The notes under the pieces: generated by a model
Told to the model about the DNA's origin: nothing
Database searches by the model: none
Seen by the model: only the letters and a program-made list of their open reading frames with translations
Assembly: GCA_907164885.2 (NCBI GenBank)
Contig: OU015503.1
Location: 69,473,280 to 69,537,279 of the forward strand
DNA: 64,000 nucleotides
Direction: 5' to 3'
From: Dolomedes plantarius
Taxonomy: Eukaryota > Arthropoda > Arachnida > Araneae > Dolomedidae
Part shown: positions 44,091 to 55,581 of the stretch, one piece after another
Numbering within the stretch: the first letter of the stretch is position 1
Layout of the letters: every line of letters begins with the position of its first letter
Program-made: the position numbers and the translations under genes

Positions 44091-46043
44091 ACCTCAGTTA
44101 GTTCCTGTCTTTGCCAGTTATAGAAGTAAAGTATTGCTTACCCAAGCACATAGAAAGAGAAATATCAAGCTCTACAGGGGAAAAAAGCCACTATCAGGAT
44201 AAATCAATCCTCAACAGTAGTTATTAATGATCCTGGTAAATGTGCTTTTTTTTAAATGATGTATTATTTGTAAAAAATATTTTATTTCTACTATTGGCAA
44301 CGTTAATGTTGAATGAAGTTTGTGTTAACTGCCCACTGCTGTGAATGAAGAACGTTTAAAGATATGTAAACATTATATAGGGTGAGTCAAACCTGGCCAC
44401 TTGATGCTTTAGTTGTTTTGTATTACTAAACAATCTGTACTTGGGATCATTAACATGTATATTAAACATAGTATAAGCACTAATATTTTGTATGGGCATT
44501 TATATTATGTACGAGTAAAAGTGAAATGTATAAGTGCATTGTAGGAGTACATTGTATGAGTAATTTGTATAAGGACTGAGAATTAATTAGTGAAAGTAAC
44601 GTACATTAAATGTAAAATTTTAGCTCGTTAAAAGTTACTTCAATACAACGTTAACACAACCAGGGAAAATGTCTTGTAGCAATCATGGAGTTTTATCCAA
44701 ACAAATTGACTTCGATACGTGATTATATCGATATCTTATTTGCAATATGCCATAACCCACATTTATTTTAAAAACCAAGCCGTTGGTACCACTATTATGC
44801 ATTCTCCACTAGTTTCGACATTAGCATTCTCCACTATTTTGCAATACCGCATAAGCCTGCACCCTGTAGGAAGCGCGTATTTGTTTGGTTGCGATACAAT
44901 GCATAGCAACTGATACTATGGCTGATTCTGATAAGATGAATTACTAATTTATGAATTATTAATTCATCAAAAATTAGGATTAAATATCAGTTCAACATAT
45001 CACGTACCATTCCCAAAATGTTAAGAAATGGGTCATGTTTCTTATATATTAATTTTTTTTACTTTCCTGAACACTATCTTTTAGGGTTACGTCCTATCGC
45101 AAACAACCCTAGACAAAGAATAAAATATCTGTATTTATCAACTTGACCCTAGAAAAGAAAATACTAGGAATCCCAATTATTTTATATTTATCTTTATTTG
45201 TAACTAGTATATTGAATGAGAGAGTAAGAGTATTTAAAGAGAGTAAGAGCAGACTGGAAGATAAATCCATATTGATAGGATATTGAAAGGTTCCAGAAAA
45301 ATGACTAGTGTTACATGTTTTATACATTTATGGAGAAGACAAAACGAAAAGGAAAGTGTAAATAAAGCGAGGAAATAAATGAGTTCACTCAGGTGAAATG
45401 ACATAAACAAAACACCGTGGCTTTCAGAAAACGGAAGAAGAAATATTCATTCTCCTGTCTCTATTGCCTGTTCTTGTTTGAAGATCAAAGCTTACAAGGA
45501 CCTAAATTACTTTTCGGAAAAGAGTTGAAAAGCCCAAAATCAGTTCTCGGAGTCCCAAATTTTAATTAAATTTTTCCAGAAAAGACTTTCTCGCTGAATA
45601 AAATCGACCATTTGAACGTTTTCTACAATGCAGGCAATCAGTTTTTCATCTTAGATGTTAACGGAATGTTGTCAGTAAATGTGCTCTTTATATTCAAGAA
45701 AATGTGTGAAACAATAAAATATAAAAGACAGGTATTTATTTATTAGTGGTGCAGTTCAATTCAAGAACGAAAATAAAGCTCCTAGTTAAATCGAATGTTA
45801 TTTAAAATCGTAATCTTAAATATCTTATTTGCACCTAAATTAAATCAAAAAACTTAATATTCATTTAATATTCTCCTTATAATACACTATAGGGGTAAAC
45901 CCCACAGCCACCTACGGCAGATCATTCCCTGCTGGTGGATCACCCTCCTTTCGATTCATTTATTTTTTGGTGTAGATGAAAGTAATAATACGGAAAAAGT
46001 AAACGTTGTACAAAAGCAGGAAAACACAACTTATATTCTACGA
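44091..46043. other. Spacer, no feature recognised
   Basis: About 1.9 kb with no transposon ends. Weak TATAAGTGCATTGTA-type repetition occurs near 44460-44580. Frames of 64 and 72 residues have no recognisable motif. Confidence 0.5.
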
Positions 46044-46756
46044 CTAGCTGAAAACCCGTACTTCGCTACGGAGTACATTCAAATTAAATACAGTGGTTCA
46101 ATGTATGCAATTAATGCCAAAAAAATTTATAAAAAATCGTAACGGATATTTTTATTGACAAAATATTGTAGAAGAAAATATTCAAATTAAATCTAATAAA
46201 ACATACTAAGGAATATAGTACCGTTAATATAGTACAGTTTGGGGAATATATCTTTTACTGTATTTTAATATTTTTTGGATAATGTCCAATAGTCTGCCAC
46301 ATTAGCAAGAAATAAATAATTGTCTATTTCGTTGTTAAGCACGTGACGCAAAATTAGTTTGAAGTATCAGAAAAAGAAAAGAAACCACGTGATCAGCATT
46401 TAATAAAACAAATTCTAAAAATGAATCTTTAAAAATTCACCTAAAATCAGAAAATGGAGGTAAAGATTCCAAAAAAGCTTTCATTTTAAAGGAATTTTTA
46501 GGATCTTTCTCGTGATATAAAATTTATAACCCTTCAATTATTATTTTAAATGCAAACATTAAAGAATGTTTCAAAAACAGATTAATAATTTGATTTAAAA
46601 AATCGAAGAAGAATTTTCCAAAAATCTCTCTTAGTGCACCCCTACACTATAAGAATAATCGCCATGCAAATTTTCAGCCCTTTGGGTACAGCGGTTTGGT
46701 TTGTGCGTTATAAGTCAGTCAGTCAGTCAGTTACGGAAATGTTTTATATATCTAGA
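46044..46756 (-). mobile_element. Helitron-like element, family A (complete ends)
   Basis: A|CTAGCTGAAAACCCGTACTT at 46044 and ...TATATCTAGA|T at 46756. This copy lacks a (TA)n tract: GCAATTAATGCC is followed by AAAAAAATTTATAAAAAATCG. It therefore shows what the element looks like without the microsatellite. Its hairpin is the perfect form (CCGTA/TACGG), as in the copy at 5027-5855. Confidence 0.85.
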
Positions 46757-47324
46757 TATAATAAAAGTTACATTGTAGAATATTGTTAGCAATGTAATCG
46801 CAGACGATATCATCTGACATCAGTTCTTTTCCCTGCCCTCTGATGTGTTCTCATATCAGAGATTTCTTTTGGATGTCTTATTAAAAGTTACTATTGGCTC
46901 TCTGGGATCCTGTATAAGTTTATAACTACATGTGGCGTTATTTTTCAGTCCGTCTGTGTCTATCTTTGCTGTATCTTGTATATGTTTGTCCTACTTCAAA
47001 TAAAATGTTTATTATAAATGTATGTTTGCCCTACTGCAAACTGTCTGTTTTCCCGGTACATGGAACTTTAACTTAACGAAGTTGTCTCTCTTATTCTAAC
47101 AAATATAAAAGAGCGTATTTACCAGTTTGGATTTTCCTCAAGTTTCTTGTAAGTTATATTAAAACATAACAGAAAGAAGGTTACCCAAAAATGTTACACA
47201 AAACTATTTTTGAAATAAGGTAACAAATAAATATACATATACATACAGACATTATACACATTTACATGCATATCCACACATGTACACATAAATATAAACA
47301 CGATTACGACAGATATACATGATC

Positions 47325-47580
47325 TAGAATGAATTTACATTAATTGCCAAAACCTCGAATTCGTCAGTTTAAGTTGAAGAGTAAAACATAATTTCGTAAC
47401 AATGGCTGAATCAGTCATAAAAATTTCAAAGAAAGGCACCAAAAATTTAGTGGTTATTTAAATAATATTCTCAGAGTATATACGTCCAATTTACTGGTTT
47501 ATAAGACATTTACTGTTGTTATCTGTACCAATATTGACATTTATTTTCTAAATCCATCTAATTACCTCTGTAATGAAGGA
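47325..47580. repeat. Old direct duplication, partner at 48925-49170
   Basis: GAATGAATTTACAT, AACAATG, CAAAAATTTAGTG, TTTACTG or relatives, ACCAATAT and GCATTTATTTTC/ATTTATTTT.TA..CATCTAAT occur in the same order in both places. The copies are well diverged. The hAT element at 47925-48783 lies between them. Confidence 0.5.
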
Positions 47581-47924
47581 TACAACGTAGACCTACCTCC
47601 TCGTGGTGTGACCCTGGGCAACATTTTTAACGGCAAAGTGGTCTACATCATCTCGATTATACATAATACAATCCATGAGAAATAGATGCCAGTTGAAATT
47701 GCTGGCTAGAATTAAGACGAGACGCAGTGGCCTAGTTTCGGCTATTGACAGGCCATGACAGTCTGGGTTAGCATCTTCATCTGATTGGTTATTTGCCCAT
47801 CCTTTCTGCCAAATTTGTTATCTTATGGAACTCATGAACAGAGACCATCTGCGTCGCTGGAGAGCAGTTCTTGGTTGTGAATTCCAGGACCACTCGATAT
47901 TGGCGGGCCAGAGACTGTCTAAGG

Positions 47925-48783
47925 CAGCGGTCGTCAACCTTTTAATACCTACCGCCCACTATTGCGTCTTTGATGATGGCAAAGTTTCTTTACCGCCCAT
48001 TATTGTATTTTTGAGGATGGCAAAGTTTCTTTACCGCCCATTATTGTATCTTTGATGACGGCAAAGTTTCTTTACCGCCCATTATTGTATTTTTGAGGAT
48101 GGCAAAGTTTCTTTACCGCCCATTATTGTATCTTTGATGATGGCAAAGTTTCTTTACCGTCCATTATTGTATTTTTGAGGATGGAAAAGTTTCTTTACCG
48201 CCCATTATTGTATCTTTGATGATGGCAAATTTTCTTTACCGCCCATTATTGTATCTTTGATGATGACAAAGTTTCTTTACCGCCCATTATTGTATCGTTT
48301 ATGATGGCAATGTTTCTTTACCGCCCATTATTGTATCTTTGATGATGGCAAAGTTTCTTCACCGCCCACCGGTGTAATATCCGCAGTGACTCAATTTAGC
48401 GCAATTGCTAAGTAAATTTTAGAAGGGGGGGGATTTGCAAAAAATATGTACTGTTTAAATTTATCTTTTTATTTATACTTTTTGTGTATATATACATAAA
48501 TAGCTACGGATAGCTACGGAACTCATTCGTTGCTCCCTCGTCCACGAGTATACTTCGAGAAGTGTCCGGTGAATTATTACCTATAATACAAGTTTAGAGA
48601 TGGAATTCAAAAGTAAATTGCAAAAGCATATTTTAAAAAATAAAACTCGCGAATGTGTTAGCAGTGTATTCGATATATTAAAGAAGAACAAAATTTGTAA
48701 CAACGGACGAAAATTCCCACCGCCCAACATGAAAGCTTGAATCGCTCACTAGGGAGCGGTAGGGACCAGATTGACTACCACTG
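47925..48783. mobile_element. hAT-type non-autonomous element with internal minisatellite
   Basis: The left end CAGCGGTCGTCAACCT and the right end AGATTGACTACCACTG are inverted partners. A perfect 8-bp target duplication, GTCTAAGG, lies at 47917-47924 and 48784-48791. Half the element is a 41-bp tandem repeat; the other half is A/T-rich without a transposase. The 76-residue frame at 47825-48055 crosses the left end and is not a gene. Confidence 0.93.
47949..48370. repeat. 41-bp minisatellite inside the hAT element, ~10 units
   Basis: The unit TACCGCCCATTATTGTATCT plus TTGATGATGGCAAAGTTTCTT repeats at 41-bp spacing with alternate GATGATGG and GAGGATGG variants. The alternation of the two variants in the first six units suggests that the array grew by duplicating unit pairs. 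Confidence 0.92.
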
Positions 48784-49498
48784 GTCTAAGGCAATGACTG
48801 CGGTCCTTTACTTTCATGTTACTTATGAGTAATTGCTTGTATTTCCTTTTTTCCTTGATTTTCCAATAGAAATAAAACTTCTGAAATATTATTAAAAATT
48901 AATTTTATTTTGTTGACGTATGAATTCGAATGAATTTACATCATTAACCAACACCTTGAATTTTTCGGCTTATTTCGAGCATCAAACAAATTTCACAACA
49001 ATGAGTCTATCAAAAAATTTTCAAAAGAGCTAAGCCAAAAATTTAGTGATTTATTGAAGTAAAATTATTAAAGTTTACACGCTAAACAAATTTTTTCTAT
49101 AACAGTTACTCTGGTTAGTTATACCAATAATATCATTTATTTTTCGATGCATCTAATTATTTATATATGATCTATAAACCCATGACGATGAATTATTTAC
49201 CTATTCGAAATAAGTGCTGAAAGTTTTTCCCTTATCTCTGACAGAACAAAAGTAATTTTTTTTCCCTTTTCATACAATATATTAGCATTTATTTATTACC
49301 CAAAACTCTTTTACAGTTTATTTATTTCTTTGTTCGCCTGCTGGATTTAAAATGAATACAGTAAGAATAAAAAGCCGGAAACATTAAGCCTCTGAATATT
49401 GAATTTTTCTGAGGAGTTTCACACGGGAATCAAAAGTTCGCAAACAAAGAAATGTGCAAACGACGAAAGTCGTTTCTCTATAAAGCTTTTGAAAAAAA

Positions 49499-49985
49499 TA
49501 TAAATCAAAAAAAAATTTATTTAATGAAATTTTAGGTATTTATTATAGAATCTTTAGGTTCGAGAACAGATAAAGTTTTGAATAAAGTTTGACATTTAAT
49601 AATAAATATTTTTTTTAATTTCAAAATTATAACAAGAGAAAAAAATAATTTAAATGTTTCATAAGATAAGTAAATTGAACTTTTTTTTTCAAATTTTAGA
49701 TAAAGTTTTCATTTAATCCCCAGTTCACCATTTTTAGTTTAAAAAAAATCTTAATTTGAAATACAAAATTTTCCTGGAGGATTTATTGTAGTTAGTTCTG
49801 AAAATAAAATTACACCATTTAAGATAAATATAAAAGGAATTATGTTCAAAATTTGTTATTTCCCATAAATATCACGTACAAAAAAGAAAATTTGACTACC
49901 ATTTTTTTAAAGTTTTGCCGTTTTTCTATAAAATTTAAACTGGATCAATAGAAGTAAAATTGTAACCCCAAAAATAATGTCATTG
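49499..49985. repeat. Dispersed duplicate R2, copy 1
   Basis: About 480 bp matching 55858-56320 in the same orientation: AATGAAATTTTAGG.ATTTAT, GAGAACAGATAAA, TTTTCATTTAATCCC, AAAATTTTCCTGGAG, ATTATGTTCAAAATTTG, AATATCACGTACAAAAAAGA and CTGGATCA. Similarity looks like roughly 85 percent by eye. No coding potential; class unknown. Confidence 0.75.
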
Positions 49986-50028
49986 AATGATGCATCCATA
50001 TTTTTAATACACCACTTACATTTATTAA

Positions 50029-50147
50029 CCTTTAGCTTAGGGGGCCGATTTTTCAGATTCCCTCTTCAGAACGGGAAATTCCTTACACCCTTTGTAAGAA
50101 CGGCCATTAAGCGGTTTTTATAAATATATATATATATACATATATAC

Positions 50148-50192
<45 letters not shown>

Positions 50193-50375
50193 TATACATA
50201 TATATATATATACATATATATATATACACATATATATATACATATATATACTTATATACATATATATATACATATATATATACATATATATATACACATA
50301 TATATATACATATATATACTTATATATATACATATATACATATATACATACATATATACATATATACATACATAT

Positions 50376-50432
<57 letters not shown>

Positions 50433-50566
50433 TGTATGCATGTGTGTAAATATATATATATATATATTACCTATATACATTCAACGATATATATATATAT
50501 ATATGTTTGTTCTTTCTTGAGCCCGTATTGTTGAGATACATGCTATCCCACCCCTTAAGGAAAAGG
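50029..50566. mobile_element. TTAA-flanked MITE carrying a TA-rich array, copy 2
   Basis: TTAA at 50025-50028 and 50567-50570 flanks CCTTTAGCTTAGGGGGCC and, on the right, CCACCCCTTAAGGAAAAGG. The left arm has AGAACGGGAAAT and AAGAACGGCCATTAA; the right arm has TTGAGATACATGCTATCCCA. These are the arms of the element at 15066-16499. Here the core is a 0.35-kb (TA)n/TATACATA array instead of (TA)n/ACATGTACAT. Confidence 0.8.
50120..50515. repeat. (TA)n/ACATATATAC array
   Basis: TA runs broken by single C residues giving ACATATA, CACATATA and ACTTATATA variants, ending in GCATGTATGCATGTGTG and a final (TA)n. The 120-residue minus frame over it is a Tyr-Ile/Met artefact. Confidence 0.95.
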
Positions 50567-50848
50567 TTAATAGAATCCGTGGGTGATAACATAATTTAAT
50601 AAAATAAAGTACAGAAACTTTTTACGTAGTCTATGACATAGCAAACTTTGAAAATCAGAAAAACTTAAAGGTATATTAAATCAGTTTTAATTTTTTTTCA
50701 TTATTAAGCGTTTATTTACCTACAAATGGAAATAAATTGCATTGTCTGTTGTTAATGATTTTATTTTTACTTTCCCTGTTGTTTAGTTTCGTTGTTTTTT
50801 TGTTTTAGAGCATTACAATCAACTCTTAATACACAAGGATTCAATAGA

Positions 50849-50968
50849 CCGGGACCCACAGTTTAAAGGCGATTCCGAACGGCTACAAACATCCCTGCCA
50901 ACACTGGAAGTCGAACCCACAAACTCTAGGTCGAATCCCAGCGTCGCTAGGCATTCGGTTATCATTGC
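50849..50968 (-). mobile_element. tRNA-derived SINE copy
   Basis: On the minus strand it has AACCGAATGCCTAGCGACG, GGGATTCGACCTAGAG, GTGGGTTCGACTTCC (B box), GTTGGCAGGGATGTTTGTAG and CGGAATCGCCTTTAAAC. It is the best preserved of the three copies. It lies directly left of the Tigger transposase relic. Confidence 0.7.
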
Positions 50969-50998
50969 ATTTTGTTAGAATTTCGGTTCGGCATTGGA

Positions 50999-51219
50999 AT
51001 GCCTGAGAGAACTTACATTTCAAAATATGAAAAGTCTGCATCTAGATATAAAGTGTCAAAAGAACAATTAATTTTGCTCCTTGGTGCTAATGCTACAGGG
51101 AATTTTGAGCTAAAACCAATTTGAGTATATCTTTCCGAAAATCCAAGTTGTTTTAAAGCGTTGAACAAGAAACAATGGCCCGTCATTTGGAGATCCAACA
51201 AGTAAGATTGGATAACTAA
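50999..51219 (+). pseudogene. Tigger/pogo DDE transposase relic, part 1
   Basis: One plus frame starting MPERTYISKYEKSASRYKVS reads on through KEQLILLLGANATGNFELKP, one in-frame TGA, then VYLSENP and WPVIWRSNK. The order K.R.TLLL.ANA.G..KLKPL..Y.SENP......LPVIWRSNKKAW is characteristic of the DDE_1 domain of Tigger/jerky-type transposases. The relic stops at the TA where the Tc1-like element begins and resumes beyond it. Earlier domains (the CENP-B-type DNA-binding region) were not found to the left; a SINE adjoins instead. Confidence 0.7.
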
Positions 51220-51221
51220 TA

Positions 51222-52441
51222 CACTGAAGTGCCACTGAATTAGGGGTACCTACCTAGTAACGAGTTGGGCCTCCTCTGGCCTTGATAACGGCTGCCACAC
51301 GACGAGGCATAGATTCAACAAGTTTCTGGAAACGTTCCACGGGAATGGCTTGCCAAATATTGGCTAAAGCTGTCCATAATTCAGTAAGATTATTTTGTAC
51401 TGTGTGATGGCCTTTCACGCCTTGTTCCAAAACATCCCAAAGATGCTCAATAGGATTTAAGTCTGGGCTTCTAGGTGGCCAATTCATGACAGAGAAATCA
51501 GAGGAATGCTCATCCAACCAGCCAGTAGCCAACCGGGACTTGTGAGAGGTACAGTTGTCTTGCTGGAAAACTCCATTACCGTGCGGATAACAGAACAGCA
51601 TAAACGGATGGAGGTGATCACTCAGCAACTCTACGTACCGAATTGCATTGAGGGAGGTTGGTACACGCACCAAAGATCCCAAACTGTGCCACGATAAAAC
51701 ACCCCAGACCATGATTGAGCCACCATGCTCTTGTGAAGTTCCAGCCAGGCATGCAGGATCCATGGCTTCATGGGCCTGGCGCAATATTCTCAGCCTCCCG
51801 TCGGCGTTAAGTAGTCGGAATCGAGACTCATCACTCCATGCTACTCGTTTCCAGTCCTCTACACTCCAGTCTGTGTGCTCTCTTGCCCAGGCAAGACGTG
51901 CAGCCCGATGGCGAGTATAGAGCAATGGTACTCTCGTAGGTCGACGACTCCCGAAACCCATACGGTGAAGCGAGCGTTGCACAGTCCGTTTACTGACTGT
52001 ACGACTGGCACAGTCATTAAACTGGGTGGTAATTTGAGCTAATGTTTGGCTTCGCTGGCTACGTACAATACGCCTGAGCCGTCTCTCACCACGCACTGTC
52101 AAGGCTAATTGTCCTTTGCAGTTTGCCCGATTGCTAGTTTTTTTTCCACCATCCATGTATTCTTGGTATACTCTTGACACTGTCGACCTTGAAAATCCTA
52201 GCTGTCTGACGATTTCGGAAATTCAATGGCCCATGCGTCGCGCACCTACGATTTGTCCGCGATCGAAGGCGTCTAAATCAGGCAGTTTACCCATACTAGC
52301 AATTCCAACAACAAATTCAGAACAACCACAGTACGCGCTATATATGCAGTTACCACAGCGCCCTCACTTGAGCATACATGATGCGCAGCGCTACACAATT
52401 TGCATAGGCTTTGCTATCCCTAATTCAGTGGCACTTCAGTG
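51222..52441 (-). mobile_element. Tc1/mariner element, DD36E type, nearly intact
   Basis: The 1220-bp element has 24-bp inverted ends beginning CACTGAAGTGCCACTGAATT and a TA duplication at 51220-51221 and 52442-52443. The ends match almost perfectly. It holds a transposase on the minus strand. It interrupts an older Tigger transposase relic, whose parts lie at 50999-51219 and 52444-53291. The interior is markedly more GC-rich than the window, which fits a recently arrived element. Confidence 0.95.
51254..52294 (-). pseudogene. Tc1-like transposase (DD36E) with one premature stop
   Basis: From ATG at 52294 the frame is open for 346 codons except for TGA at codon 24 (52225-52223). This lies in the first helix-turn-helix, between RGQIVGARRMGH and ISEIVRQLGFSRSTVSRVYQ. 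A second DNA-binding region (about residues 70-115) contains RTVQRSLHRMGFGSRRPTRV. The catalytic residues are intact: Asp155 in WSDESRF, Asp246 in FQQDNCTSHK and Glu283 in SPDLNPIEHLWD, with 36 residues between the second and third, hence DD36E. The C-terminus IPVERFQKLVESMPRRVAAV is typical of Tc1 proteins. Length matches the family's usual ~340. A start beyond the stop would lose the first helix-turn-helix, so the gene is probably inactive unless the stop is a private allele. Confidence 0.93.
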
Positions 52442-52443
52442 TA

Positions 52444-53291
52444 TTTTTTTTTGAAAACTGGTTTTAAAATTACTTTTGCCCAGAAATAAAAAAAGTATTT
52501 GAAGGTCAATAATTTGAGCAACAAGTCATTGCTCATTTTGGATAATTCTCAGGTCACCCGGTTAATTTATCCGAATTATCTGAAGATGTGGAGAACGAGA
52601 ATCTTCCCAAAAGTACAGCACTTCTGCTCCAGACAATGGATCAGGGTGCAATAGCCACTTTTAAGGCTTATTTACCCAGAACTTTTCGTAAACTTATTCA
52701 CGAAACCGATGGTGAATATACGATAAAGCAGTTTTGGGGAAAATACAGCATTAGAAATGCCGTAGACAACATTAGCGAAGCGTGGAAGGAATTAAAATCA
52801 GCCACAATGAACCATGTTTGGAAAAACATATGGCTAGAAGGCATAAAAACTAATGAGCCTAAAGTTAATTCTCTCTCGGAAATTCAACAAAACACATTAG
52901 CAAACAAACTTGGATTTGGAAGAATTTGATTTGATTGATTGTCTAGATGTTGACAGAAGAACCTCTTTGAAACGAGGAACTTATCCACTTGGAAACAGAA
53001 CGAGCACTTGATGAGGAATCTGTGCCAGACCCGGTATATACCAACAGCTAACAGCAAAAAAACTTCTCGAATGCGCTTTCTTATTTCGAGCAGGGATTGA
53101 TCATCCTTGTTCAAAATGACCCGAACGAAGAACGCAGAACTAAAGTGTCTCTAGGAGTAAACTCATCCTTTACCTGTTACAAAACACTGCAAACAGAAGC
53201 AGAAGGCAAGGCGAAACAGACAACGTTGGACGAATATTTTAAATTGGGTCAATCCACAACAGCGGAAAGTGATAATGGCAGCATATTATAG
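52444..53291 (+). pseudogene. Tigger/pogo DDE transposase relic, part 2
   Basis: After the Tc1-like insertion the plus strand gives ENWF.NYFCPEIKK, then SNKSLLILDN with the second catalytic Asp. A 1-bp loss follows, then HPVNLSELSEDV and LLLQTMDQGAIATFKAYLPR, the hallmark LLQPMDQG.I..FK motif of Tigger transposases. The frame continues through FWGKYSIRNAVDNISEAW to LANKLGFG. After stops, the tail MIILVQNDPNEERRTKVSLG and QTTLDEYFKLG reappears in another frame at 53097-53291, matching the usual C-terminal DPNEER...Q.TLD.FF pattern. Several frameshifts and stops show an old, dead copy. Confidence 0.85.
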
Positions 53292-53371
53292 CTTAGTGAT
53301 TCTTCATGTTAATGTTCGTCATCAGATTAAAACAGTTATTAAACATTTTATGTTTTATTTATATGTATACA

Positions 53372-54050
53372 CTAGCTGAAAAACCGCACTTCGCTACAGA
53401 GTACATTCAAATTAAATACAACGGTCAATGTATACAATTAATGTCAAATAAAAAATAATAAAAAAATAAATAAATATATATATATATATATATATAATAT
53501 TAAAAAACTAGTAATTTCTTAATTCAACACTCTTAACATTTAAAAACTATTAATTCCTCACTTTACTATTCAAAATTACATACCCCTTTTTTTTAATCCC
53601 TTAAGTTACTTAATTCCCTTTGGGCATTCGCGTTAAATTCCATTATTACAGCCGTCGGCAAAATCATTCAAGATGGCTGTATTTTTTACGTAAAGAGACG
53701 CGGCGCGGCGTCACTATAAATTTAAATCAGTTCTGCACATCAACAACAACTTTAAACCAATCAACTATTAAGACACACCCTTTAATCACGTGATGGATTG
53801 AAGTTTATATAAGTGTTGACGTCCAGAATTAGGTTGGACTTCTGTACTTCCTCTTGCCGCATTCATTCCGGCGGAGCGGCCAGCGAATTTAATAAACATG
53901 TTGTTCGAGAAATCTTGTGTCAACGACATTTCTTTTCGACCAGACTACCATTCCAGTAATCCAGTGTCTACAGAGTTGACTGTGATGTGGGGTTGCGGCA
54001 TTTTTCCTTGCAATGACCGGCGGCCGTTCTCCCCATGTCACAAATATATA

Positions 54051-54090
<40 letters not shown>

Positions 54091-54779
54091 TTATAATAAA
54101 TACGACGATAAATGTATACAATTGACGTAAAAAAAACAACAAAATATTTATAAAAAATCGTAAAGGATATTTTTATAGACAAAATAATGTAGCAGAAAAT
54201 ATTCATGTTAAATCTAATAAGACATACTAAAGAATATAGTAAAGTTAAATAGTACAGTTTGAGGAACATATCTTTTACAGCATTTTAATATTTTTTTGGA
54301 TAATGTCCAATCGTCTGCCGCATTAGCAAGAAAAAAAAATTTTTTTATCTATTTAGTTGTTATGCACGTGACGATAAATTTATTTAAAGTACAAGAAAAA
54401 GAAATCAAGTGATCAGCATTTAATAAATTAAATTCTAAAAATTAATCTTTAAAAATTCACCGAAAATCAGAAAATGAAGGTAAAGATTCGAAAAAGATTT
54501 TATTTTAAAGGAACTTTTATGATCTTTCTCGTGATATAAATTTTATAACCCTCAAATTAATATTTTAAATGCAAACTTAAAAAAAGGTACTAAAACAGCT
54601 TAAAAATTTAATTTTAAAAAATCTAAGAAGAATTTTTTAAAAACCTTTCTTAGTGTACTCCTACACTATAAGAAGAATCGCCATGCAAAATTTCAGCCTT
54701 TTAGGTCCAGCGGTTTGGTCTGTGCGTTGTATGTCAGACAGTCAATCAGTCAGTTACGGAACTGTTTTATATATATAGA
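53372..54779 (-). mobile_element. Helitron-like element, family A, with nested insertion
   Basis: A|CTAGCTGAAAAACCGCACTT at 53372 and ...TATATATAGA|T at 54779 mark intact ends. The copy is about twice the family length because about 550 bp of unrelated DNA (53500-54042) lies at the (TA)n position near its 3' end. Right of the insert the family sequence resumes at TTTATAATAAATACGACGAT. A (GT)n tract at 54065-54091 adjoins the TA run. Confidence 0.85.
53501..54042 (+). mobile_element. Probable solo LTR nested in a Helitron
   Basis: The insert has promoter-like TATATAAG at 53806, AATAAA at 53891, a GC-rich downstream region and a terminal ...CCCCATGTCACA, the normal U3-R-U5 order of an LTR on the plus strand. 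AATAT at 53496-53500 and 54043-54047 could be the 5-bp target duplication, but the tract is TA-rich, so chance matches are easy. The left edge does not start with TG, so that boundary is uncertain. The frame at 53898-54125 and the minus frame over it are artefacts. Confidence 0.5.
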
Positions 54780-55019
54780 TATATGCATATGATATCTTTT
54801 GTTCTTTATTTATATGTTTATTTTTTGAATTTCTGTTTTCTACTTTTATTTTTATGTAACCATTTTTATAGGAAATGAAAAGAATAAAATTATTTATGAA
54901 CTAAGAGCTATATCATTTATAAAAAATGGAACAAATGCAATTAAATTTGTATGTGTTTGTATTAAAAAAAATTGATTCGTTATACGGCTTTTCACTTTAC
55001 GGCCAACTTTTCCGTATAT

Positions 55020-55240
55020 ATTCCGTAATGCGAGGTATGGGTGTATTAGTATAAGAATTAATGTTGTTAAATATTGGTAAAAGAATTACTATCGGTATAC
55101 ATTGGTAGAAGTATTATTATTGGTACATATTGGTAGAAGTATTATTGGTACATATCGGTAGAAGTATCATTATTGGTATATATTATTCGAAGTATTTTTG
55201 GTATATATTGGTAGAATATTATTATTGGTAGATACTCAGA
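55020..55240. repeat. TTGGTA-type degenerate minisatellite
   Basis: Variants of TATTATTGGTACATATTGGTAGAAG recur about seven times with spacings of roughly 25-30 bp. Confidence 0.8.
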
Positions 55241-55269
55241 TTTATTTCATGCAGTAATGAAAAAACCTC

Positions 55270-55581
55270 TGTGCGACTCCTTTGTTGCTTAGTGGTAAAC
55301 GCGGTCCTTCAACCGAGTGACACGAACCGTCAGAAACTGGAACCAGTGATCAGCACATGGGACATTCGGACCTCACCCCACTAAAATTTGAAAATGTTGA
55401 CCAAAATAGCAGCAAGAGAAAAAAAAAGAAACCTATTTGGATAAAAAACATTTCACTGCGTCTTAAACGGAATGTATTGGGTCTTTCGAAAACCACCCCA
55501 AAAGATTCGAATAATGTCTCTCAAAAACCTTTCCAAGTGGGACGTAACAGTAAAATTCAGTTTCGAAGTTTAGATGGATGA
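55270..55581. other. tRNA-like A-box segment and small frame, unassigned
   Basis: TTGCTTAGTGGTAAACGC at 55284 looks like a tRNA D-arm/A-box, but no B box follows at the right distance, so this is not a tRNA gene. A 74-residue frame from 55357 is rich in Lys, Ser and Asn and has no domain I know. I list it as unexplained and do not call a gene. Confidence 0.25.

Noticed and set aside
51506..51920. Two plus-strand frames (63 and 90 residues) within the Tc1-like element
   Set aside because: They are antisense shadows of the minus-strand transposase.
55284..55345. A functional tRNA gene
   Set aside because: Only a D-arm-like part is present, and there is no T-arm at the right distance.
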